Shown piece after piece: positions 54,861 through 64,000 of a stretch of 64,000 nt of DNA. The notes beneath the pieces are model-generated. The model was given only the letters and a program-made list of their open reading frames with translations, was not told where the DNA came from and did not search any database. Origin of the DNA: Halichoerus grypus. Its lineage: Eukaryota; Chordata; Mammalia; Carnivora; Phocidae. Numbering within the stretch: position 1 is the first letter of the stretch; the number at the start of each line of letters is the position of its first letter. Location: assembly GCF_964656455.1 (NCBI RefSeq), contig NC_135719.1, forward strand, positions 7,791,163 to 7,855,162, written 5' to 3'. Made by a program: the position numbers and the translations under genes.

Positions 54861-55788
54861 CTATTGCCAGACAGTTCTAAGTCTTGGAGAGAACAGTGGG
54901 AAGAAGACAGACAAAGTTTCTGCTACAATAGAGCTTGTATCTGAGTGGGGTCAATGCCCGGTTACACAAATATTTGCAAAGGGACGTGCCTGTCTGCTTC
55001 ATCCTGGTTGCAAGAGATAGGTTTATGGAGAAGAGGAGTTCAAGGAGTAAAAAGAAGAATGAAAGAGGTCCAAGGGAAGGGGTTAAAGGTTCTAGAATCC
55101 AAAGGCCAGTTCATGCTAGATTATGTGCACCAGGGCAGGTGCCATCTCAGTTCAGAAAGCCCCAGTATAAAAGACTGATAACTGATTGATTTATTTACTG
55201 ATAACTGGTTGATCGAATAAGGGAGGTGGAAATTCTATCCTGCCCACTGGACAAGAGGTTTCCCATATGGGGCTGGTTGGGAGTAGCAGCTTTCTGTATC
55301 TGAATATGGATGTGATGATATGTGATGGCCATAGCACCTCCATCTCTGCTTTTGCCAAATTGAGCAGCTTCCCCCATAGACAGTGTTACCTTTTTTTTCC
55401 AACCTTGGATGTTCCTTGGTTTCTAAGCTCCACGTAGGAAACCAGCCTAGATAAATAAGACTGAATAAGGAATCTTCAGTATCAGGATGTCCTGGGTGTG
55501 GAGACACAATCCTCACATTTCCCAGGCAAGCACCCTTGGCCTCCTGTTTCGTGAGGCTCCAGGCACAGCTGACAAGGAGGACCAAGATGGCCCTGTGGTG
55601 GCCCATGCCTTTTGGTGGCAGAGGTGCTGTGGTAGGAGACTCCTGGAGGTGCTCAAGAGGGTGGGGAGGAAGGGAGGAGGGTCTCACCCTTACATAGTGA
55701 GCGTGTCAACTGGCTTTGAGGGTGTCCGTGTGAGACCTTGAGCTCTGGCTAGGTGAGGAGCTAGGAGCTGGGAGCTGTACGAGTGGTT
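54861..55788. other. Unassigned stretch
   Basis: 54880-54960 resembles a CR1/L3-type fossil ('gacaaagtttctgctacaatagagcttgtat'). The 150-codon - strand frame (55235-55687) has no recognisable domain. Confidence 0.4.
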
Positions 55789-55789
55789 G

Positions 55790-55831
<42 letters not shown>
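55789..55831. repeat. (GT)n microsatellite
   Basis: About 19 uninterrupted GT units. Alternating purine/pyrimidine with Z-DNA potential, and likely length-polymorphic. Confidence 0.97.
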
Positions 55832-55832
<1 letters not shown>

Positions 55833-55949
55833 CCCCGGGCTTAACCACACCTCCCCAGGGAGTGATCATTAAGGTAGCTGATCTGAGAAGGACTGGCTGT
55901 TGGGCACAGGGGGTCACCTGCCAGTTCTGAGTCTCTTTGTTTAGAGGCC

Positions 55950-56225
55950 ACGGGGTTAGATGCAGGGTGGCCAACTTGCTCTGGTTTGCCCAGAACTTTC
56001 TCAGTTTTAGTACAGAAAATTCCATGTCTTGGGATCCCACTCAGTCCCGGGCAAACTGGTATAGTTAGAAACCCCAGATGCAAATCCTGCTCTGAGGTAA
56101 GAATTGCCAGGTAAAATATTTCATGAGGCATATTTACACTTAAAAAACCCCAAACATTATTCTTTATCTGAAATTCAAATTTAATAGGATATTCTGTGTC
56201 TTCATCTGCTGAATCTGGCAACCCT
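55950..56225. mobile_element. Palindromic MITE fossils
   Basis: The first part 'gcagggtggccaacttgctctggtttgccc' pairs with '...gtcccgggcaaactggtatagtta' as imperfect inverted arms (55965-56070). The second part ends 'cttcatctgctgaatctggcaaccctg' (56200-56226) and has a related arm upstream. Two small DNA-transposon fossils, families not assigned. Confidence 0.55.
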
Positions 56226-56424
56226 GCTTTGGTATATTGCGAGAGAGAAGATATTTGTTATTTGGAGCAAGAAACTCCCGGGTGGGGCAGGTTGGGAAAT
56301 TCTTTGTCTTCTCATCAAGCAAAAAAGGTTTTCAGGGAACTGAGTCTGAGCAGTAGGGTAGTGAGCACTGTCAACTCCGATCTGACGAAAGCATCAATAG
56401 GTAGGAGTCGGTCTGGTTGCTAGG

Positions 56425-56600
56425 TGCATAGGCCTCCAGAGCCGGCAGCCCAGGTCCAAGGCTGGTTTCCCTGTTTATTACCTCTGCTAGCTTGGACAAG
56501 CTACTTAATCTTTTGCTGCCTCCGTTTCTTCATTTGGAAAATGGGGCAGTACCTATCTCATAGCATTATTGTGATGATTCAGTGGTATGATATGTATGAT
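56425..56600 (+). mobile_element. MIR fossil
   Basis: 'cctctgctagcttggacaagctacttaatcttttgctgcctccgtttcttcatttggaaaatggggcag' and 'ctcatagcattattgtgatgattcag'. It is cut at its 3' end by the SINE that follows. Confidence 0.92.
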
Positions 56601-56601
56601 G

Positions 56602-56805
56602 CTTTTTAAAAAATATTTTATTTTTGAGAGAGAGAGAGAGAGAGAAAGCACAAGCGGGGGTAGAAGGGGCAGAGGGAGAGGGAGAGAGAATCCCAAGCAG
56701 GCTCCCTGCCCAGAGTGGAACCTGATGTGGAGCTTGATCTCACAACCCTGAGATCATACCCTGAGCTGAAATCAAGAGTCAGATGCTTAACCCACTGAGC
56801 CACCC
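56602..56805 (-). mobile_element. Can-SINE, head truncated
   Basis: Tail AAATATTTTATTTTTG, long GA body, then 'gatctcacaaccctgagatcat' and head stopping at gagccaccc. A weak duplication of the type gtatgatgc/gatgatggc. Confidence 0.85.
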
Positions 56806-57312
56806 GATGATGGCATTCCAATGATGATTTTTAAATGCGACCTAGCACACGGTATGGCTAATTTTTGCCTATCTGGCATGCTTCCTCTTTTGGCCTCTCC
56901 AGAGAAAGCCTCCTCCGAGCTCTTGGGCCCTGTGGGTCCCTGAATCCACGGTGGCCACAGGACTCAGCTTGGCCGAGTGGCACATTCAGTCCTCCAGAGG
57001 CCAGACTAGTAATTGGTCTAAGGCTGGGTATGTAGTACAGGTCAGTCCATTCAGGGTCACTTCCATGATATGCTAGGACAAGTGAGGGGGAGGAGACCTT
57101 TTGCTCTTTAGCTGGTCAATATGTCAGGCATCGTCCTGGAGCACCCAGGGGCACCATGCAAGTGCTCTCTGCCTGAGAGTGGGGCCAACCCAACATAAAG
57201 CAAGGCCTGGGAATGGAGAAAAACAGACTTGCTATCCTAGGGTAAGCACCCGGACCCAGCCTTGCCTTGCAAGGGGCCTTGCAAGGAACTTTGTAGTTGC
57301 CTTGTGGGTTGG
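56806..57312. other. Unassigned stretch
   Basis: Nothing recognised in about 500 bp. Confidence 0.45.
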
Positions 57313-57314
57313 AA

Positions 57315-57495
57315 CCCCAGGTCCACCTCATATTCCCTGTGCAGCCTGCAACTCTCTGTTCCTCATGCCCTTGACTCATCAGTGGAGATAATAATAGCTT
57401 TTCCTTTATAGAGCTGTTGTGGAGATTGCAGGAGCTAATATATGTAAAGTGCTTAGAATAGTGCCAGGCACAGCATACATGCTCAATAAACATGG
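57315..57495 (+). mobile_element. MIR fossil
   Basis: 'agagctgttgtggagattgcaggagctaatatatgtaaagtgcttagaatagtgccaggcacagcatacatgctcaataaac' is the MIR 3' half. Confidence 0.88.
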
Positions 57496-57746
57496 CTTGT
57501 CATCATCCCCACTGACCTGTTGTACAGGTCAATACATCCTCTTTGGGGCCCCAACTGGTTTGAATAGGATGTCTGTCACATGCTACCAAAAGAATTCTCA
57601 CTAATAAAAATACATTTTGAGGAGTACCTGGAATTCTAGGATGACTCAGATGCCTCTCCAGGGAGAATAAAGAGGATGATTGGCAAGAGTCCACTGGGCA
57701 GGTGACTGGTTAAGAAGAAAAGAATTGAATGAGAGTTTATGGCTAA

Positions 57747-57930
57747 AATCAGTGGTTGTCAAACTTGAATGTGCACTTGGAGGGCTTGTTAAGACCGATT
57801 GCTGGGCCCCACCTCTAGCATTTCTGGTTTAAAATGTCTGGGGTTGGGCAGCAAGAATGTGCATTTCTAACAAGTTTCTAGGTGATGCTGAGACTTCTGG
57901 TCTCAGCACTATACTCAGAGAACTGCTGGA
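57747..57930 (+). mobile_element. MER5A-like hAT MITE
   Basis: Starts 'cagtggttgtcaaacttgaatgtgcac'. The middle is 'gattgctgggccccacctc' and 'atttctaacaagtttctaggtgatgctg', and the end is close to 'gagaactgctgg'. The best-preserved MER5-type copy in the window. Confidence 0.88.
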
Positions 57931-57939
57931 TCAGACAAA

Positions 57940-59330
57940 AGGCCAAAGCAACAGTATTTATTTAGTATTATTTAATAATGTCTTATGTCATGCCTACTAT
58001 GTTTAAGACGCTGTTCTAAGTGCTTTACAGACGTTAACAAATGATACACCTGAAATGTGTTGGTGGAGAGCCAGGACACGTACTCAGGCAGTGTGGGATG
58101 GTCCTAACCCGTTTTCAGGCTCTATCTCACTCTTCTATGCTACAGAGAAAATGAAAGGACTTGGAAAATGCAGATGCTTGAACCCCAGCTGTGAATTGTG
58201 GTTCTTTAGGCTTCGAGGGTGGGGAGCTGGGCCTAGGTGGCCCTGCCAGGTTTGCGATCAGATGACTCTGATCCTCACTCCTGGTCTCTCACCAGGTGCA
58301 GATTCCCCTCAAGAAGGGTCTTTTCTCGGCAGCGTTCATGGGCATAGGGAAGGGCTGGGAAGGAGGAGAAGGCTGTTCTCCACTGCAGCCGGTGCACCAG
58401 GAGCCAGAGTTTAAATGATGCCTCTAACTAAGACCTGATAAGATCTTGAGCAACAATTAGCGCCTCTTGAGCTCCTTAGAGCAGCAATTCCTTTCGCTTT
58501 ACTTCCTTATACTCCCCACATCTGCCTGTTTCGAATCAGTGAGGAAAATTCAGATCAGGCTTGGCCAAGCAGGGCCAGTGCAGGGGATGACATTTCCATG
58601 GGTTTTTTGATTTATTCCCAGAGAGAAAGGGAGGCTACTAATGAAGCAACTGCTCTTTCTATGGGAAGGTGCTGTGTGTCCTTTGGAATGAACTCCATTT
58701 CTTGAGTTGGAAGGGAGCTTTAGAGAGAATCCAGTCTTTTCTCGTTCCCCCCACTTCGAAGCCACCACTGTTTCTTTCCTACAAAGAGGGAACTCTTATG
58801 GCGCAGAGAGGGGAAGCTCTTGGAGAACTGGGTTAAAGTCAGAGTACAGAGGGAAGTACTTTGTAATAAATGATAATCCCACGCTTGGTCTTTGCATGAA
58901 TATAGGGTTGAAGCAAAGCTCTTAATCTCTTTTGAGTTAGTTGAGACATATCACCTAGATTTCCTTCCTCACAACCTTTAAAAGTACAGTTTTCCCTTCA
59001 TGCATATTACAAAGTCATTTTAGTCTTTGGGGCTAAAATAGCAAAAATAACTCAGCAGAGTCATTGGCTTTTGTTTTTGTTTAAAATACCACAATTTCAT
59101 GTCTCAGGAAGCAGTTCAGACAAACTTGAAGTAGGGAGGGAATTTTCTTCTACTTTTGTGTTTGCTCGTTCTTTCATTCGTCTCTGGTTTGTTGAGTGGG
59201 AAATCCCCTGCAGGGAGGTAAAGAAAAGGACAACAAAAACCATAGCATTACTTCCGGAGCTTACAAAATAGTGAGGGAGGGACATATCTTTAGGACGGTG
59301 GACGGTCAATTCTACATAAGGGGTGGGGGA
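57940..59330. other. Unassigned stretch with MIR 3' trace
   Basis: 57955-58040 is a reverse MIR 3' end ('ctactatgtttaagacgctgttctaagtgctttacagacg'). The rest (about 1.3 kb) contains no supported repeat or exon. Confidence 0.45.
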
Positions 59331-59334
59331 CTAG

Positions 59335-59560
59335 AATCAGCATTTATTATGCACAGGAACTGTGATAGGTGTTTTATTTATGTTAGGTTATTTAATCGTC
59401 CCTAAAACCCTGTGGTACACATAGAATAGACGAGGAAACTGAGGCCTAGACAGGTTAAGTAAAAATCCCAAGATCATGGAGTTAGTTAGTGACACAGCCA
59501 GCTTCTGACCCTGTTTACTTAGGTTCAGTGTTTGTGTTCTATCTGCTCCGCCTTGAGCTG
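59335..59560 (-). mobile_element. MIR fossil
   Basis: 'gcatttattatgcacaggaactgtgataggtg', then 'gacgaggaaactgaggcctagacaggttaagtaaa...gttagtgacacagccagcttctgaccc'. Nearly full length. Confidence 0.9.
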
Positions 59561-61025
59561 CCGGGAACTTGGGTGTGAGTTCATAGGTAGATAGGAACAT
59601 ACATACATGCACGTACATGTATGTCATAAAAAAGGTGGTTTGACAGGGCATCTGGTAAAGGACCCATAGAAGAGGCTGTATTTGGTAGATCAGCTGAGAG
59701 GTGAGCATTCCAAGAGGGAAAAAAGAACAATGACGTGATGGCCATTGGAAGGCACATGCAAGTTGGTAGAACCACATGCAGTTGTGTTTGCCAGGGAGGC
59801 ATGGATTGGGAAAATTATGAAATGAATTATTAGGAAAATAATGGGAAATGAGGAGTAAGAAGATATGTGTGGGAAAATGCTAGAAAAAGTTGAATGCTAA
59901 ACTCAGGGTCCTAGGTGCTATGGCTGATGGGTGCTGATAGAAGGCCATCTGTCACGATTTCATGCAAGGTCACCATTCACTTATCCCAGGCCCAGTAGAA
60001 CTCAAAGTGACATTTCCCCTATACCCCAAAGAATTGCTTCAGATTGCTGACATTGTCCCAATTTCTGTGGAGTGATGTCAGCAGCACAAGCTGCTTGTTA
60101 TTCCATTTCAGTCATAATAGGCATTAACACTGGGAAGAAAACCCAAACAGTCTTGAAACTGCCCCTCGGTCCCCTCTTTCCAAGTAACCTGATCCAGGAA
60201 CACCCCCCACAATCCCGAGCATCACTGAGAGCATTGTAAAGACCCACACCAATGCCACCAAAGGCTCTTTTTGATGTCCCACCCCTTCCAACTGCTAGAT
60301 TTCCCTCACTCCCCATCTCCTCTATCCATACCTTGTAACATCTTTAGGGATTCCCTTCCAATTCATTCCTCCCCAGCTTCTCTCTGCTTAAAGACAGCTC
60401 TAGTTCTACCCCAAGCCCTCTTCCCTTCTCTGGCCACCTTGTGAAGGGCACTCACCCTAACATTGACTCATTAATCTTCATGCCATGTACTTGCTTACCT
60501 TGCTTAGTGTAATTCATGTGATTTGTTCAGTGTTGTTATCTGCAGTAATTCTTTAGTAAGAAAAAGGATTAAAGAGAAATCACATGATGTGTCCCTCATA
60601 CGGACTTTAATGCCCACCCCTTAATATTTCCTTTAAGCAAAATATGATTGAATGGAACACATAGGTAAGACTTTAAAGAGAATAGGAAAAGAAGATGTCA
60701 CTTAAGGCAACAACCTTATGAATAAGGGTGGAAGGGAAGAGGAGAGGTATAGTGAGTGTGCGTGCGTTGGCTGATGCCTGGTAGATACCTATTAGCAGCC
60801 CCAAACTGCCTTGATTTTCACTGAATGGACACCTTAGGTCTTTTTACTGCCAGCTCGTGGGCTGACTTCTCTGTCCAAATGCTTCCTGCACCTTGTGGAG
60901 ACCCAGGTTATGTCTTTTTATTAAAAAAATGGTTCCTCTGTGAACCAACTGCCCTGGAGGAAGCGCTGTAAAAGACACCAGCCCTGTAATTCAGGGGAAA
61001 TCCATTGTCATCAGATGGCAGAAGG
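59561..61025. other. Unassigned stretch
   Basis: About 1.5 kb. L2-like traces at 60300-60480 are too weak to call. No exon. Confidence 0.4.
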
Positions 61026-61029
61026 ATAA

Positions 61030-61300
61030 CTGAAATATCATCTGATACATGCAGTGGTGACAGAGGAAAGGATCAAGAACCATGCCCGTGAGGGACAGGA
61101 TTAGGACAAGGTTTAGGAAGGACTATGTAGTAGTGCTGATATTTGAGTTGGACCCTAAAGGATGTATAAGAGTTCATCAGGAACAATAGTGAACAGTGGA
61201 AAGGAGAAGAGGCTGGAAGGATTCAAGGCAGAAGGAAGAGCATGCATGTACAAAGGCATGGAGACAAGGAAAATCAAAGGACATATGGAATGGTAGGAAG
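61030..61300 (+). mobile_element. CR1/L3- or L2-type fossil
   Basis: 'atatttgagttggaccctaaaggatgtataagagttcatcagg' and 'ggcagaaggaagagcatgcatgtacaaaggcatggagac' follow the order of an ancient LINE 3' segment. Confidence 0.6.
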
Positions 61301-61334
61301 GTTGATATGGCTGATGTTAGGTATAAGAAGAAAA

Positions 61335-61970
61335 GCGATCAAAGGCAACCCTCTTCTCCTTGCCTGCCTTCCAAATTGTTGGCTGTGCCACTGTGTCTCT
61401 AAGTTCATCCTCCTCTGCCTGGTCATTAGAGCTTTAAGTCCTCAAGCCTTCATCCTGGACCTACTTTTCTTCCACTCTGTGTCCTCCTCCTGGGCAACCT
61501 TGTCTATACCCTAGTTATATCACATGTGAGTGACATGTGAGTTCATATCTCTAGCTTAGAGTCTGACTTCTAGCTTAGACCCTTAGGCCCATATATACGA
61601 TATGGAAGTCTTAAAGTCACCACATTTGGTTAAGCACTGAGCCCATCATCTTTACTCTCTCCACCTGTTCCTCTTTCAGTGATCAGTACCATCTATGTAG
61701 TTACACAAGGCGGACAGTATCCTAAACATTGGCATCATCCCAAACACCTCTCTTCAACGTCTACATCCAATTCACTACAGATAATGTTGATATGACTCCT
61801 TCAATATCTCTCAAATCCATCCCTTACTCTCTACTTTTATCAAGTCCATAGCAGTTGAAATTTCAATTTCTTGCCCAGACTATTTCAACAAATCCTAACA
61901 TATCCTCCTGTTTTGACTCTTAATCTCACTTTAACTTAAACTCTCCAGTTCAGAGCAAGGGCATCCTTAT
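61335..61970. other. Probable ancient repeat, not named
   Basis: 'gcactgagcccatcatctt...cctgttcctctttcagtgatcagtaccatc...atcatcccaaacacctctcttc...tctctcaaatccatccctta' resembles a widespread mammalian interspersed repeat whose name I cannot give safely. No ORF. Confidence 0.4.
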
Positions 61971-63182
61971 AAAATAGGAATCTGAGAAATATGGTGGATT
62001 AGAATTCATAGAAATTTCTCCCAGTATAGAACTACATGTACTGGATAAATACTGCATGGCTGATCTGGGGGAAAAAAAATAAGAGAATTCCTTAAGGATT
62101 AGGCATTAAATAAGTACACAAAGCTTCAGGATCTGGCACTTGCCATGGCAGTTTATACTTTGAGTTTCAATGGACCATGTATATGAGAAAAATAAACCAA
62201 AGGCTGGCCCAACATAGGACAGGAAGCAAAAACAGAGACAACCAGGATAAAGTTGAGACTTATAAAGACTGATATCAGATGATGTAAAATAGGAAAAAAA
62301 AATTCTGCTGAGTAAGACAGTAGGGATATATGCAAGTTTTTCACTGACCACTCAAAAACTAGGGATAAAAGTATACTTTAAGAATTACTATTTGCAAGTC
62401 TTTATTCTAGGCTTGTGACCTACAGAAACAAAACCCAAGCTTAAATATACATATTTAAATAATTCAAGGTTAGCCATTCCCCAGGTGACTTGCAAAAGCA
62501 AATCAAATCTTGTGGAAGAATAAACACCTAGGCTTCAAAGAATTTCCACAGATAAAAAGAACATACCTTACAATAAAAAATAAATTAAAACACATGAAGA
62601 GGAAAAGTCAAGATGAGCAAGTTTAAGCAGCAAAACAAAACAAAAAACAAATTCATAAATAGACCCATAAAGACTTCATGTGTTAGAATTTAGATACAGA
62701 GTATCAGAAGGATGTTTAAGAAATATGAAGAAATTAGGCTAGGTAGTATGATAAAAGAAAAAGAGTCTTTCAAGATTAATGTGATGAATAGGAAAAAGAA
62801 CCAACTTGAACATTCTAAAAATAAATACCATAGTAATGTATAATAAGTTATATCATAGTTTGGACACAGACGGATAGAGAATTAGTACAATGGAGGACAC
62901 AAGAGAATTAATGAACTGCAATCTATAGAACAGAAATTACTGAGAATATAGACAAACGGTCAGAGAGATGGAAAATATCAGAGTCGAAGAGATATAGAAG
63001 ATAGAGTGAGAAGGTACAATATATATCTAACTGGAATCCCAAAGGGAGAAAATAAAGAGAATGAAGGAAAACCAATAATTCCACTGCTAATGGCTAATGA
63101 AATATATCAATCATTAAGTACAAAAAGGCCACTAAATCACATCTAAAATAGATAAAGTCAAATTTGTTCTTAAGTGTATTTC

Positions 63183-63381
63183 TTTTTTTTTTTTTAAAGA
63201 TTTTATTTATTCATTTTGAGAGACAGACAGAGACAGAGAGAGCATAAGCAGGGGGAGAGGGAGAGGGAGAAGCAGACTCCCTGCTGAGCTGGGAGCCAGA
63301 CGTGGGGCTCGATCCCAGGACCTGGGAATCATGACCTGAGCTGAAGGCAGACGCTTAACGACTGCGCCACCCAGGCGCCCT
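63183..63381 (-). mobile_element. Can-SINE
   Basis: Complete, head ending cgccacccaggcgccc, with GA-rich body carrying GACAGACAGAGACAGA. Perfect duplication ttaagtgtatttc (63170-63182 and 63382-63394). Confidence 0.95.
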
Positions 63382-63586
63382 TTAAGTGTATTTCAATGAA
63401 ACACAGTGTAAAACACAACAGACATGTAGGAGTTCTGAAAAACAGTCAGAGAAAAAAAAAGATTACCTACAATGAAATGGCTATTAATAGTTGATTTCAC
63501 AGAAGAAGCAGTGGAATCAGGAAGAAAGTGAAATTTTATCTTCAAAGTTAAAATAAATTATTTTTCCTTTAAAAATATCTCTTCCA

Positions 63587-63763
63587 GGGGCACCTGTGTG
63601 GCTCAGTCGGTTAAGCGTCTGCCTTTGGCTCAGGTCATGATCCCAGGGTCCTAGGATCAAGCATTGCACCAGGCTCCCTGCTTGGTGGGGAGCCTGCTTC
63701 TCCCTCTCCTGCTCCCCCTGCTTCTTGTGCTCTCTCTCTGACAGATAAATAAATAAAATCTTT
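63587..63763 (+). mobile_element. Can-SINE
   Basis: Starts ggggcacctgtgtggctcag and ends in a short A tail. Duplication aaaatatctcttcca on both sides (63572-63586 and 63764-63778). The insertion point reads TTTT/AA on the nicked strand, the L1-endonuclease preference. Confidence 0.95.
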
Positions 63764-64000
63764 AAAATATCTCTTCCAGGATCAAGAAAGTAAAAAGATT
63801 CAGACAAACAGAAATTGAAAGCGTTAACTAGCAGAAGATTTGCTTGAATGAAACTCCTATAGAAGGAATCTCAGGAAAAAAAAAGTGTTACCAAGAGGAA
63901 TATCTGAGTTACAAGAGGAACAGAGAGAAGGACACCGGTAAACAGGCAGGTAAATCTGAACAAATATTGATGGTTTAAAACAATAAGAGCAATATACAGT

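Larger units (their letters stand above)
61975..64000 (+). mobile_element. Old L1/HAL1 5' UTR and ORF1, runs off the edge
   Basis: Sense-oriented ancient L1-type text. The 5' UTR-like part is 61975-62700. ORF1-like text is 'atatctaactggaatcccaaagggagaaaataaag' at 63020-63060, 'ttgatttcacagaagaagcagtggaatcaggaag...atcttcaaagtt' at 63492-63550, and 'gattcagacaaacagaaattgaaagc' at 63797-63823. Two SINEs in opposite orientation split it. No open frame remains. Confidence 0.65.

Noticed and set aside
55235..55687. 150-codon - strand frame
   Set aside because: No recognisable motif, and composition like surrounding non-coding DNA.
1..64000. Operons, ribosome-binding sites, riboswitches and bacterial terminators
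   Set aside because: The window is mammalian nuclear DNA, and such signals would be chance matches.

Overview
This is mammalian nuclear DNA from a carnivore, most likely a caniform of the arctoid group (bear, seal or weasel relatives). The evidence is about fifteen tRNA-derived Can-SINE copies with heads of the GGGGCRCCTGGGTGGCTCAG type, plus carnivore-type L1 elements. Felid-type and young dog-type SINE heads were not seen. The species itself cannot be read from the window. I found no host protein-coding exon, no functional RNA gene and nothing prokaryotic. The window looks intergenic or deep-intronic, and most of its readable content is transposon layers of different ages.

Layout. 1-5.1 kb: two old L1-type pieces, one on each strand, cut by Can-SINEs. 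5.1-10.4 kb: unassigned DNA with MER5-type and other hAT fossils, MIR and L2. 10.4-11.6 kb: a 5'-truncated carnivore L1 on the + strand. 11.6-20.2 kb: L2/MIR fossils, two long CTTT tracts, a MaLR-type LTR split by a SINE, and an old L1 5' region. 20.2-36.2 kb: mostly unassigned or ancient repeat DNA, including a CpG-retaining single-copy-looking stretch at 21.9-22.8 kb. 36.192-43.304 kb: a full-length 7.1 kb L1 on the - strand. 43.3-64 kb: SINEs, MIRs, a second young L1 tail at 46.4-47.3 kb, MaLR-type LTRs, a possible further LTR at 50.6-51.2 kb, a GT repeat, and an old L1/HAL1-type ORF1 region running off the right edge.

The most notable object is the full-length L1. It has a 15-bp target-site duplication, a CpG-rich 5' end with a YY1-like motif at its first bases, a 262-bp tandem duplication in the 5' UTR, ORF1, ORF2 and a two-unit 3' UTR with G-rich tracts. 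Endonuclease and reverse-transcriptase catalytic residues are all present. Each ORF carries a single frame break, and both breaks fit the loss of one G in a short G run. The copy could therefore be a very recent, nearly intact source element, or even an intact one with assembly errors.

The parts relate as machinery and passengers: L1 ORF2 protein is the known mobiliser of Can-SINEs, and many SINEs here carry target-site duplications and A-rich tails of the L1-mediated type. All family names come from recalled consensus patterns, without a RepeatMasker run, so subfamily labels are provisional.
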